Of a DNA stretch of 64,000 nucleotides, positions 17,745 to 26,210 are shown piece after piece. The stretch is from contig NZ_JAJIWO010000004.1 in NCBI RefSeq assembly GCF_020880695.1, positions 124,001-188,000 of the forward strand, read 5' to 3'. How positions within the stretch are numbered: the first letter of the stretch is position 1; every line of letters begins with the position of its first letter. Origin of the DNA: Mucilaginibacter sp. UR6-11. Lineage in GTDB: Bacteria > Bacteroidota > Bacteroidia > Sphingobacteriales > Sphingobacteriaceae. The notes beneath the pieces were generated by a model that saw nothing but the letters and a program-made list of their open reading frames with translations, had not been told where the DNA came from and did not search any database. Position numbers and translations under genes: made by a program.

Positions 17745-18092
17745 ATGGAAGAAAGAAAATATTTAACAACCTGGAGAAGATACATACCGGTAATCCGCCT
17801 GCATCTTAAAAGAAGCCTTACCGCTGAGCAAAGCTTTAAATTAAACATTACGGATTTTGAATCGGCGGGAGATCGCGGAAAATCGGGTTATACGTTTAAC
17901 ATTACAATGGAAAACGGTAAGGTAACCAACAACATCAGCGGATCAGCAGTGGCCCGCGATTTGTATGAGGCCCTGAAAACTGATGATGCCATTAAAGGCA
18001 TGCTGCAGGATAAAGCTATTAAAATAAGTGTAGGCAAATCATTTTTACTGACGATCAAGACGAGCCATATATCGGCTTATAAAGAAGCCTAG
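17745..18092 (+). CDS. Conserved-looking protein of unknown function
   Basis: 115 residues, no signal peptide or membrane segment, basic N-terminus (EERKYLTTWRRYIPVIRLHLKRSL). The middle (about 35-75) looks like beta-strands (GYTFNITMENGKVTNNISGSAVA) and the end again (KISVGKSFLLTIKTS). I recognise no domain. It has its own strong terminator at 18113 and is flanked by two histidine kinase genes transcribed separately. Confidence 0.75.
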   Translation: MEERKYLTTWRRYIPVIRLHLKRSLTAEQSFKLNITDFESAGDRGKSGYTFNITMENGKVTNNISGSAVARDLYEALKTDDAIKGMLQDKAIKISVGKSFLLTIKTSHISAYKEA

Positions 18093-18112
18093 TAATTAAA
18101 TTAAAACATACT

Positions 18113-18148
18113 AAAAGGCCGGGATGCGTTCATCCCGGCCTTTTTTTT
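18113..18148 (+). terminator. Rho-independent terminator
   Basis: A 14-bp stem, AAAAGGCCGGGATG (18113-18126) with CATCCCGGCCTTTT (18131-18144), loop CGTT, then further T residues. It is 20 bp after the 115-residue gene and is a textbook intrinsic terminator. Confidence 0.92.
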
Positions 18149-18431
18149 ATAAAAACAAGGCGCCAAAATACCCCACACACCACTGTGTCATCCAATCAAA
18201 TCGCTGCGCTTGATTGCCCGGGTATCCCCTTCCCCAAAAAACAGACGATATAATCCAATATTAAAAAGCCAGAAAGGCAATTACTTATGTTATTTTTTTA
18301 TTTTTTTAATTAATTTTTTTAGTTAAATTGTTTATAAGCTCTATATTTAAAAAAGCATTGCATTAAAAGAGCATTGTTCAAAACCTTGTTACAGATTTTT
18401 CCATCATTCAGAATACTAATCGTAAACTTTA
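18149..18431. other. AT-rich intergenic region upstream of the CheB-CheR kinase
   Basis: No open frame is supportable. The second half (about 18290-18370) is very AT-rich with T and A runs and probably contains the promoter of the next gene. I see no clear TAnnTTTG box. Confidence 0.5.
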
Positions 18432-21400
18432 ATGGCCAAAGCAAATAAAAAGGAAGCTTCACCTGCGCAATTTCCTGTTGTTGGTATTGGCGCCTCGGCC
18501 GGCGGTTTGGATGCGGTACGTACTTTCTTAAAGGCCCTGCCGGCTAAACCGGGGATGGCATTTGTTTTTATACAGCATTTAAGCCCTACCCACGAAAGTA
18601 TTTTGCCTGAAATTTTGCAAAAGGTAGCCCCTTTCCCCGTACAACAAATTACCGATAATATACATCTTGAGCCTGATAACCTCTACATTATTCCCGAAAA
18701 TAAAATTGTAACCACGGCGGACGGCGTTTTAAAACTCGCGCCCCTGGATAAGAGAAATAAAAAAGGGAATACCATTGATCTCTTTTTCTCATCTTTAGGT
18801 TTGGTGCATCAAAGTTATGCGGTGGGCATTGTGTTATCAGGTGCGTTGAGCGATGGCACACTTGGTTTACAGGTTATCAAATCATACGGCGGATTAACTT
18901 TTGCCCAGGATGAAGACTCGGCCGAATTTGACAGTATGCCCCGCAGCGCTGCCCAGGCGGGTGTGGTTGATTTTGTTTTGCCGCCCGCACAAATTGCCGA
19001 GCATCTGATCGCTTTTAATCATCCGTTTAATGATTATACGCCTGCCGAAATAACAAACACCGCCCCGCAGCAGGATACCGACACTTTTAAACAAATCTTA
19101 ACCGTGCTGCGTGTACGGCGCGGGGTTGATTTTACCTATTATAAACAAAGCACCCTAAAACGCCGCATTATAAGGCGAATGGCCCTCAACAAAATTGAAA
19201 AGCCTGTTGATTACCTGAGCTTTCTGCGCGAAAACAAAAGCGAGCAAGACGCTTTATATAATGATATGCTGATATCGGTCACTGATTTTTTCCGTGATCC
19301 GCAAAGCTTCGATATTTTATGTACCGATATTTTCCCGGCTTTATTAAAAAATAAAACTGATGTTGAACCCCTAAGAATATGGGTGGCAGGCTGCGCTACG
19401 GGCGAAGAAGCCTATTCAATGGCGATGTGTTTGCAGGAACAGCTGGGCGATAAAACGGCTGCTTTAAAAATACAGATCTTTGCTACCGATATATCTGAAA
19501 CGGCTATTGCGAAGGCACGTACCGGTATTTACCGGCAAACAGAACTGACGGGTTTATCGCCTTCACGGATCCAGCAATTTTTTACCAAGCTTGACGGCAG
19601 TTACCAGGTTAGCAAAACCATACGCGATATGTGTGTATTTGCGCATCATAATTTATTGAAAGACCCGCCCTTCTCAAAAATCGACCTGGTTAGTTGCCGC
19701 AATGTGTTGATTTACCTGGAGCCCGTATTACAAAAAAGAGCGCTAACCACCTTTAACTATTCGCTTAACGAAGGTGGCTACCTGATGCTGGGCAAATCAG
19801 AGACCATAGGCGCCAATACGGATATTTTTACGCCCTATAACAGTACAGAAAAACTATATTGCAGAAAGGGCCCGCTGGGCCGGTTCATGACGGTTAGCTC
19901 GCCGGGCAGGGAACAGACTTTTCGCGAAATTGATAAAAAAGTTCAACAGGAAAATTCAGGCAATGATGTCTTTAAAATAGCTGATGAGGCTATGCTGGCC
20001 AACTTTATGCCCGCAAGCGTATTGGTTAATGATAAATTTGATATCGTACAGTTTAGGGGTACAACAGAGACCTGGTTAACGCCCCCCATAGGTAAACCAA
20101 GCTTTAATGTACTGAAGATGGCGCGCGAAGGCCTGGGGTTTGAACTGCGAAACATGTTGCACATGGCTAAAAAAACAAATTTTCCGGTGCGAAAATTCGG
20201 CATGTTTTTTAAGATCAATGAGCTGCAGCATTTTGTCAATATCCAGATCCTGAAACTTCAGGAAGCAGCAGAGGAACATTATTTGATTGTTTTCCAGCCG
20301 GCTTCCTCAACAGGCATACAGCCAACCATGTTTGAAAGTTTACAGCCATCGGCCGAGGATATAAATTACAACGCCGCCGAGATGCGTATTGAGCAGCTGG
20401 AACGGGAGCTGATCCAGACCAGGGCCGATATGCGTATTGTATCCGAAGAGCAGGAAACGGCGAATGAAGAACTGCAAAGCGCCAACGAAGAGCTGCTATC
20501 GGGCAGTGAAGAATTACAAAGCCTTAATGAAGAGCTTGAAACCTCAAAAGAAGAGCTGCAAAGCACCAATGAGGAGATCATGATAGTAAACAAGGAACTG
20601 CTTGACAGGAATGAGCAGCTCAATAACTCACGCCTTTATACCGAAGGTATTGTAAGCACTATCCGCGATCCGTTAATTATACTGGATAAAGACCTTAAGG
20701 TAAAGCGTGCCACCGGCGGTTTCTACACCAAATTCAAACTAACCGAAGCCCAGACAGAAGGTTCATACATCTATGAGCTTGGCAACCGCCAATGGGATAT
20801 CCCGGCGCTCAGGGAACTGCTGGAAGATGTGCTGCCCGCAAAAAAATCACTGGCAGATATTGAGGTTACCCAAACGTTCCCGGTTATCGGCAAAAAGATA
20901 TTATGCCTTAACGCGCGCGAAATTGATAATATCAATGACGAAAAATTAATACTGCTGGCTATTGAAGATATAACAGCCAAGCGCAAAATAGAAGAGGGCC
21001 TGGTTGAAGTTGAGCGTTTATTGAGCGAAAGTAAACAACGCTTAAAATTTGCGGTCGACTCGGCAGGGCTTGGCACCTGGGATTATGATCCGCAGGTAAA
21101 AGAACTGATCTGTGACAAGCGGTGTAAAGAAATATTTAATCTGCCGCAAACCGGTACCGTTGATATTGCCTCATTTTTTAACCTGATCCATGCTGACGAT
21201 GTTGAGCGGGTTAAGGCCAGCATAGAAGAAACACTGTCAGATAACAAAAACTCGGGCCAGTTTGACCTTGAGTTTCGTACCATGCCGATTAATGAAAGGC
21301 CTAAATGGCTTAAAGCAAAGGGCCGCGCTTATTTTAATAAAGATGGCATCGCTATACGTTTTATAGGTACGTTGCTTGACATTACCGCTCAAAAACTGAT

Positions 21401-22103
21401 AGATGAGGCTACGCGCGATCTGTTAAATAAAAAAGATGAGTTTATAAGTATTGCCAGCCACGAATTAAAAACACCTATAACCAGCCTTAAAGCCGCCCTG
21501 CAAATGGTTGAGCGAATTACCGCCAAAACAGAGGAAATGAAGCCGGCACACAACTTTGTGCAAAAAGGCCTTAAACAGGTTGATAAATTAATTGAACTGA
21601 TCAAGGACCTGCTTGAAGTAACCAAAATACAGGCGGGCAAACTCGAACTCAAGAAAACACGTTTTATACTGGATGATTTAATTACGGAATGTTGCGAAGA
21701 TCTGCAGGTACAGTCAGACAAACATCAGTTGGTAATAGAAGGCGAGAAGATCATTGCCGTTTATGCGGACAGGAACCGAATGGAGCAGGTTATAATCAAT
21801 TTAATATCCAATGCCATTAAATATTCGCCGGGCCGGGACAAAGTTGTTATTAAAGTATCCACTCAAAACCACGAAGTAAAAATAGCAATCACCGATTTCG
21901 GTATCGGTATATCTAAAGATAAGCTCCCTTATTTGTTTGACCGCTTTTACCGGGTTGACGACACCTCCCAAAGATACTCGGGCCTCGGCCTCGGCTTGTA
22001 TATATCAGCCGAAATAGTGAGGAGGCATGACGGCATCATCGGTATTGAAAGTAACCCGGGCGAGGGCTCAACCTTTTGGTTCACCATACCGGAGGCCAGC
22101 TAG
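18432..22103 (+). CDS. CheB-CheR-PAS-histidine kinase fusion protein
   Basis: 1223 residues. Order: CheB methylesterase (about 14-195) with S22 (GIGASAGG), H49 (FIQHLSP) and D141 (SGALSDGTLG) forming the expected triad; CheR methyltransferase (about 215-480; VAGCATGEEAYS, FATDIS, DLVSCRNVLIYL); a long Glu/Gln-rich coiled coil (about 655-735, repeated EELQSxNEEL); PAS-like regions (about 740-850 and 870-995); HisKA (FISIASHELKTP); and HATPase_c (NAIKYSPG, DFGIGIS, YSGLGLGLYIS). No receiver domain and no chemoreceptor gene is nearby, so it probably senses and signals outside flagellar chemotaxis. It stands alone between a terminator and a gap with a promoter. Confidence 0.95.
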   Translation: MAKANKKEASPAQFPVVGIGASAGGLDAVRTFLKALPAKPGMAFVFIQHLSPTHESILPEILQKVAPFPVQQITDNIHLEPDNLYIIPENKIVTTADGVLKLAPLDKRNKKGNTIDLFFSSLGLVHQSYAVGIVLSGALSDGTLGLQVIKSYGGLTFAQDEDSAEFDSMPRSAAQAGVVDFVLPPAQIAEHLIAFNHPFNDYTPAEITNTAPQQDTDTFKQILTVLRVRRGVDFTYYKQSTLKRRIIRRMALNKIEKPVDYLSFLRENKSEQDALYNDMLISVTDFFRDPQSFDILCTDIFPALLKNKTDVEPLRIWVAGCATGEEAYSMAMCLQEQLGDKTAALKIQIFATDISETAIAKARTGIYRQTELTGLSPSRIQQFFTKLDGSYQVSKTIRDMCVFAHHNLLKDPPFSKIDLVSCRNVLIYLEPVLQKRALTTFNYSLNEGGYLMLGKSETIGANTDIFTPYNSTEKLYCRKGPLGRFMTVSSPGREQTFREIDKKVQQENSGNDVFKIADEAMLANFMPASVLVNDKFDIVQFRGTTETWLTPPIGKPSFNVLKMAREGLGFELRNMLHMAKKTNFPVRKFGMFFKINELQHFVNIQILKLQEAAEEHYLIVFQPASSTGIQPTMFESLQPSAEDINYNAAEMRIEQLERELIQTRADMRIVSEEQETANEELQSANEELLSGSEELQSLNEELETSKEELQSTNEEIMIVNKELLDRNEQLNNSRLYTEGIVSTIRDPLIILDKDLKVKRATGGFYTKFKLTEAQTEGSYIYELGNRQWDIPALRELLEDVLPAKKSLADIEVTQTFPVIGKKILCLNAREIDNINDEKLILLAIEDITAKRKIEEGLVEVERLLSESKQRLKFAVDSAGLGTWDYDPQVKELICDKRCKEIFNLPQTGTVDIASFFNLIHADDVERVKASIEETLSDNKNSGQFDLEFRTMPINERPKWLKAKGRAYFNKDGIAIRFIGTLLDITAQKLIDEATRDLLNKKDEFISIASHELKTPITSLKAALQMVERITAKTEEMKPAHNFVQKGLKQVDKLIELIKDLLEVTKIQAGKLELKKTRFILDDLITECCEDLQVQSDKHQLVIEGEKIIAVYADRNRMEQVIINLISNAIKYSPGRDKVVIKVSTQNHEVKIAITDFGIGISKDKLPYLFDRFYRVDDTSQRYSGLGLGLYISAEIVRRHDGIIGIESNPGEGSTFWFTIPEAS

Positions 22104-22169
22104 GCCAGACCATATTTTAACGGCTTATTATCCTTACTAATAAGTAGGTATTGTCAATAATTGGTAAAG

Positions 22170-22196
22170 TTGGATCCTCGTCTGCACATATATTTG
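22170..22196 (+). promoter_or_regulatory. Candidate Bacteroidota promoter for the DUF6515 gene
   Basis: TTG at 22170-22172, 16 bp, then TATATTTG at 22189-22196, matching the -7 TAnnTTTG box of Bacteroidota. The leader to the ATG at 22278 would be about 75 nt. The same spacing and -7 box appear before ftsK. Confidence 0.5.
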
Positions 22197-22277
22197 TATC
22201 CCTATTAAACCGTTTGTAAATTTTTAGTCTATATCTATAACAGCAGCAAAGCTGGCTAATTATTAAAAAACAAAATT

Positions 22278-23417
22278 ATGAAAAGGATATTTCAGTATTT
22301 AGTGTTAACAGGCTTGAGCGGACTAGTATGCTTGTTTTTGACTGTTCCGGCTAATGCTCAACGTGGTGGCGGACATTCAGGCGGCGGTGGCGGAGGTTTT
22401 AGTCGTGGCAGCGGCGGCGGTGGTGGCGGAGGCTTTCACGGTGGTGGCGGCGGAAGTTTTTCAAGCGGCCGCAGCGCTGGCGGGTTCTCTGGCGGCAGCC
22501 GTATAAGCGGTGGTGGAAGTTTCTCCCGTGGTAACAGCGGGTTCGCAGGCGGCAGCAGCTTTTCGCGCGGCCGTACTACCAACGGTTTTAGCTCGCCGGG
22601 TGTATCAGGTTTTCAACGCGGAAGTGCTTATAGCAGAGGCGGATCATACAGTGGTGGTACCTTTAGAAGAGGCGGTGTAGCCACCGGTTATCGTGGCGGT
22701 TACGGGTCATCAATACGTGGCGGTTTTTCAAGAGGCGGACATTATTATGCAGGCGGTTATGGTGGCCGTAGCTACGGTTATCGTTACAGCCCATGGAGCA
22801 ATCGCGGCGGATATTTCTACAACCGTGGTTTTTACAGGAGCGCTTATTACCCCCGTTTAGGTTTTAGCCTGAGTATTTTACCTTACGGCTATTATCCATT
22901 CTATTGGGGCGATGCTCAGTTTTATTACTATGGCGGTTATTTCTATCAGCAAAACAATGATCAATATACCGTAGTTGAGCCACCTATAGGTGCAGCGGTA
23001 AATTCGTTACCGGCTAACGCCCAGTCAATAACTATAAATGGACAGCAGTATTATGAGCTCAACGGCGTTTATTATATGCCCGTAACCAGGGATGACGGCA
23101 GCGTGGTATACCAGGTTGCAGGTAAAGACGGACAGTTAGACACCTACTCAAGCCCTGACAATGGTTATGCACCTCAAAACGACGGTTATACCGGGCCTGA
23201 GAATGCTGCCCCGCAGCAAAACAATCAGTCATCGGTAGCGATGCCTGAGATTGGCGACCTGTTTTACAGCCTTCCGTCTGACAGCCGTAAAATAAAGATC
23301 GGCGGACAGTTATACTATGTTTCGCCGGATGATTTCTACTATCAGGAAGTACTTGACCAGGATGGCAAAAAAGCCTACAAGGTTATGGGCACACCAGATG
23401 ACAATCCGGGAAACTAA
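22278..23417 (+). CDS. Secreted Gly/Ser/Arg/Tyr-rich protein with DUF6515-like C-terminus
   Basis: 379 residues with a signal peptide ending ANAQ (about 1-27). Residues 28-185 are low-complexity, rich in Gly, Ser, Arg and Tyr (repeated GGGGGF and RGGSYSGG). Then follow a Tyr-rich hydrophobic stretch (about 195-235) and two related modules, each built on QYYELNGVYY or QLYYVSPDDFYYQ followed by a Val-Tyr-x-Val strand (about 240-290 and 325-375). The C-terminal pattern fits DUF6515. It is probably an exported surface or periplasmic protein of unknown role. A perfect hairpin follows the stop. Confidence 0.8.
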   Translation: MKRIFQYLVLTGLSGLVCLFLTVPANAQRGGGHSGGGGGGFSRGSGGGGGGGFHGGGGGSFSSGRSAGGFSGGSRISGGGSFSRGNSGFAGGSSFSRGRTTNGFSSPGVSGFQRGSAYSRGGSYSGGTFRRGGVATGYRGGYGSSIRGGFSRGGHYYAGGYGGRSYGYRYSPWSNRGGYFYNRGFYRSAYYPRLGFSLSILPYGYYPFYWGDAQFYYYGGYFYQQNNDQYTVVEPPIGAAVNSLPANAQSITINGQQYYELNGVYYMPVTRDDGSVVYQVAGKDGQLDTYSSPDNGYAPQNDGYTGPENAAPQQNNQSSVAMPEIGDLFYSLPSDSRKIKIGGQLYYVSPDDFYYQEVLDQDGKKAYKVMGTPDDNPGN

Positions 23418-23430
23418 AAACATTCTCTTT

Positions 23431-23472
23431 ACAGAAAAGGGCGGACACTTAAAGGTGTCCGCCCTTTTCTGT
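23431..23472 (+). terminator. Rho-independent terminator (18-bp stem)
   Basis: Perfect stem ACAGAAAAGGGCGGACAC (23431-23448) with its complement at 23455-23472 and a 6-nt loop. The A/T-rich stem base and following TTTAAT fit termination after the DUF6515 gene, and the symmetry could act on either strand. Confidence 0.85.
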
Positions 23473-23568
23473 TTAATGACTTTGCGAAGAGATGATTAAA
23501 ACACAGGCATGACAAACAATTCAACCCTGTGCTGTTATTTTGAGTAACAATTAAATCGTTTTGAAATA

Positions 23569-24411
23569 ATGAGTAAAGTTTGGTTAATAACAGGCTGTTC
23601 AACCGGTTTCGGCCGGGAACTGGCTAAAGAAGTGCTGAAAGCCGGCTACCGGGCCGGCGTGGCGTCCCGCAATATTGCTGACGTGCAGGATATCGTTGAT
23701 GCCTACCCCGAAACAGCCATAGCTGTAAAGCTGGATGTAACAAATGACGGCGAAATAAAATCGGCAGTAAAAGAAGTAAAAGACAAATTTGGGCAGATAG
23801 ATGTATTGGTAAACAATGCCGGTATAGGCTATTTTGGCGCGATTGAAGAAAGCGAAGAAGCCGAAGTGCGCCGTATGTTTGAAATAAACTTCTGGGGGCT
23901 GGCGCATGTTACCAATGAGGTGCTGCCAGTTATGCGTGCCCGGCGCAGCGGCCATATCGTAAATATTGCTTCTATCGGCGGGTTGGTTGGCTTCCCGGGT
24001 GTGGGGTTCTACAATGCCACCAAATTTGCTGTTGATGGTTATTCGGAAGCGTTGGCCAAAGAAACCGCACCGCTGGGCATCAAAGTTACCGTGGTTAACC
24101 CAAGCGGTTTCCGTACCGACTGGGCGGGCCGGTCGGCAAATAACAGTAAGATCGTAATTGACGATTATAAGGATACCGCCGAGGCCAATAAGCAGGCCAT
24201 CCGCGGCTATAGCGGCAAACAACCAGGCGATCCCGAACGTGCTGCAAAAGCTATTGTAAAAGCGGTGGCCGCCGAGCATCCACCCCTGCACCTGTTGTTG
24301 GGCGTGGCCGCTTTAAAGGGCGCACGCAACAAACTGGACGTATTGAAAAAAGATTACGACGCCTGGGAAGAAACAACCGTGGGCGCCGATTTCCCTGCTA
24401 ACGAACAATAA
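23569..24411 (+). CDS. Short-chain dehydrogenase/reductase (classical SDR)
   Basis: 280 residues. Rossmann nucleotide-binding motif TGCSTGFG (residues 8-15), VNNAG, and the catalytic Ser (IVNIASIGG) and YxxxK (YNATK) are present. The length and C-terminal tail suit classical NAD(P)-dependent SDRs. The substrate cannot be deduced. It is followed after 3 bp by a second, different SDR, so the two are probably co-transcribed and may act on related substrates. Confidence 0.92.
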   Translation: MSKVWLITGCSTGFGRELAKEVLKAGYRAGVASRNIADVQDIVDAYPETAIAVKLDVTNDGEIKSAVKEVKDKFGQIDVLVNNAGIGYFGAIEESEEAEVRRMFEINFWGLAHVTNEVLPVMRARRSGHIVNIASIGGLVGFPGVGFYNATKFAVDGYSEALAKETAPLGIKVTVVNPSGFRTDWAGRSANNSKIVIDDYKDTAEANKQAIRGYSGKQPGDPERAAKAIVKAVAAEHPPLHLLLGVAALKGARNKLDVLKKDYDAWEETTVGADFPANEQ

Positions 24412-24414
24412 AAC

Positions 24415-25209
24415 ATGGACTTACAACTGAAAAATAAAATAGCGCTGGTATCGGGCTCAACAGCTGGTATCGGCTATGCAACGGCCAGGCTATTAGCCGC
24501 CGAGGGCGCCAAAGTGATCATTAACGGCCGTACGCAGGAGCGTGTGGATGCAGCGGTTAAAAGCATTATTGAAGCCACCGGCAACCCCGAAGTAACCGGT
24601 GTAATTGCCGACTTTGCCGATAAGGACCAGGTAGCCGGCCTGATCAAACAAATCCCGGAAGTGGATATCCTGATCAACAATGTGGCGATCTTTGAGCCTA
24701 AGGCTTTTGCGGATATCCCCGACGAAGACTGGTTAAAGTTTTATGAGGTCAATGTACTGAGTGGCATCAGGCTTTCAAGAGCGTATTTTGACAAAATGAT
24801 TGCCAAAAACTGGGGACGCATCATCTTTATTTCCAGCGAATCGGCCATCCAGATCCCGTCAGAAATGATCCATTACGGCATGACCAAGACCGCGCAGCTG
24901 GCCGTAGCCCGCGGACTGGCAGAATTAACCAAAGGCACCAATGTCACCGTAAACTCGGTATTGCCCGGCCCTACCCTGTCTGAAGGCGTTGGCGGGTTTA
25001 TTGATAACCTGGCTAAGAATCAAAATAAAACGACTGAAGAAATTGAGAGCGATTTCTTTAAAACCATGCGCCCTACCTCCATCATCCAGCGGTTTTTAAC
25101 AACGGACGAGGTGGCCAACATGATCGTCTACTTATCAAGCCCGCTGGCGGCGGCAACCAATGGCGCAGCTATCCGTGCCGAGGGTGGCCTGTTAAAGTCG
25201 GCGGTTTAA
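24415..25209 (+). CDS. Short-chain dehydrogenase/reductase (SDR)
   Basis: 264 residues. Motifs are SGSTAGIGYATA (residues 12-23), INNVA (a variant of NNAG), SSESA and YGMTK (catalytic Tyr and Lys), and a C-terminal strand NGAAIRAEGG typical of FabG-like SDRs. It starts 3 bp after the previous SDR and is only distantly similar to it, so this is not a recent tandem copy. Cofactor and substrate are unknown. Confidence 0.92.
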   Translation: MDLQLKNKIALVSGSTAGIGYATARLLAAEGAKVIINGRTQERVDAAVKSIIEATGNPEVTGVIADFADKDQVAGLIKQIPEVDILINNVAIFEPKAFADIPDEDWLKFYEVNVLSGIRLSRAYFDKMIAKNWGRIIFISSESAIQIPSEMIHYGMTKTAQLAVARGLAELTKGTNVTVNSVLPGPTLSEGVGGFIDNLAKNQNKTTEEIESDFFKTMRPTSIIQRFLTTDEVANMIVYLSSPLAAATNGAAIRAEGGLLKSAV

Positions 25210-25216
25210 GCTGAGT

Positions 25217-25251
25217 TAGCTATGCCGGCAGTCCGGCTACCGGCATAGCTA
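25217..25251. repeat. Inverted repeat after the SDR pair, possible terminator
   Basis: TAGCTATGCCGG (25217-25228) pairs perfectly with CCGGCATAGCTA (25240-25251) around an 11-nt loop. No T-tract follows, so termination is possible but not certain. It begins the repeat-rich gap that runs to 25542. Confidence 0.6.
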
Positions 25252-25264
25252 TTACACGTACAGG

Positions 25265-25473
25265 TGATCCGGATAAATATGGATCAGGTGGATCAGTTGG
25301 ATCACTATTTCTGCTTAACTTATTGATAATTAACTTGTTGAATAACCAGAGTGGATCACTTTGGATCAGACCTATTCGTCAGTATTTTTACGTTTAATTT
25401 TAAATCAATATATTGATAATCAAATAATTGCAAAAGCATTAAATCCTGATAAATGGATCAGGGATTTGGATCA
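25265..25473. repeat. Degenerate GGATCA repeat cluster in a 333-bp gene-free gap
   Basis: GGATCA occurs at 25281, 25290 and 25299 (9-bp period), 25353 and 25363, and 25455 and 25468, with the complement TGATCC at 25265. A larger degenerate direct repeat is visible: GATCCGGATAAATATGGATC near 25266 resembles ATCCTGATAAATGGATCAGG near 25443. The one small frame crossing it (25361-25573) begins at TTG and shows no domain, so I do not call it a gene. Role unknown. Confidence 0.6.
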
Positions 25474-25542
25474 CCCGCGGCCGGGTAAAGATCAAAATGA
25501 TTGGCGTCAGGCAGGGCAACAAAGCCTCCCTGTTTATTTTGA

Positions 25543-25815
25543 TCAATATTCTGCAAATGCGTCATCCTTATAGCACCATAACCACTGCTCGCCGGGCTCG
25601 GCAGAGCTGATTACCGGATGGCCGGTTGCATGGTAATGTGCCGTCATGTGTTTTTTAGGCGAGCTGTCACAGCATAAGGTTATGCCACAGGTTTGGCAGG
25701 TACGCAGGTGTACCCAACTGCCGCCGGCTTTTATACATTCTTCACATACATAATCCTTTGGCGGTATAATTTCGCTGACATTTTGCAAATGGTCGCAAAG
25801 CGCTTCGTTTTCCAT
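25543..25815 (-). CDS. UBP-type zinc finger domain protein
   Basis: 90 residues. Cys and His pairs follow the ZnF-UBP order: CDH, CEEC (VCEECIKAGG), CQTCG, CC and HMTAHYHATGHP, with the WVHLR element between. Such domains bind ubiquitin C-termini in eukaryotes; bacterial stand-alone versions have no assigned ligand. I chose the ATG at 25815 because the frame upstream is a shadow of the haemoglobin gene and this start begins the conserved domain at once. It lies 4 bp after the truncated haemoglobin, so the two are very likely co-translated. Confidence 0.88.
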   Translation of the reverse strand: MENEALCDHLQNVSEIIPPKDYVCEECIKAGGSWVHLRTCQTCGITLCCDSSPKKHMTAHYHATGHPVISSAEPGEQWLWCYKDDAFAEY

Positions 25816-25819
25816 CAGT

Positions 25820-26209
25820 TTATAAAATATTAAAAGGGTTATTACGGGCGTGGGATATTTTGGCCTCAAACATTTCGGCCATTTTGGCGGCGCGCCATTT
25901 GGCTTCCTCGGCTTTGATGCCGGTAAACAATTCGTCAACAGTTTTATTGAACAGCGCCAGCCAGGTTGCAAAGTGCTCATGCCCAACCGGCAGCTGGGCA
26001 TGCGGCGGAAACGGGCTGCCTAAATAGGTATGTTCGCCCAGCAGCACGGTTTGCCAGAACCGGTACATTTTCTCTAAATGCTGCGGCCATTTATCCTGTA
26101 TGCGTTCATTAAAAACGGGGGCCAGTAATTCGTCCGTTCTTATCCGGTCATAAAAGGTATTAACCAGTGTCTTAATATCATCAAGTGTTAATAGCTGGGC
26201 CTGTCGCAT
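25820..26209 (-). CDS. Group III truncated haemoglobin
   Basis: 129 residues in the 2-over-2 globin family. Signs are FYDRIRTDELLAPVF (B helix), MYRFWQTVLLGEHTYLGSPFPPH (E/F region), a proximal His candidate in VGHEHFATWLALF, and a C-terminal helix KWRAAKMAEMF. Members bind oxygen or nitric oxide. It starts 1 bp after the stop of a membrane histidine kinase and is 4 bp before the zinc-finger gene, so all three appear to be one transcript. This suggests a link between haem-ligand chemistry and signalling, which is inference. Confidence 0.9.
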   Translation of the reverse strand: MRQAQLLTLDDIKTLVNTFYDRIRTDELLAPVFNERIQDKWPQHLEKMYRFWQTVLLGEHTYLGSPFPPHAQLPVGHEHFATWLALFNKTVDELFTGIKAEEAKWRAAKMAEMFEAKISHARNNPFNIL

Positions 26210-26210
26210 A

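Noticed and set aside
23599..24291. 230-codon open frame antisense to the first SDR gene
   Set aside because: It is wholly inside the SDR coding region; the SDR frame has all family motifs and the antisense product has no recognisable domain.
25217..25251. Sigma-54-like GGCATAGCTATT near 25242 as a promoter
   Set aside because: The match is one arm of an inverted repeat behind the SDR genes, no gene follows in that direction, and the -12 part is not conserved.
25361..25573. 70-codon frame starting at TTG in the GGATCA region
   Set aside because: Weak start, no domain, and its sequence is made largely of repeat units; treated as non-coding.
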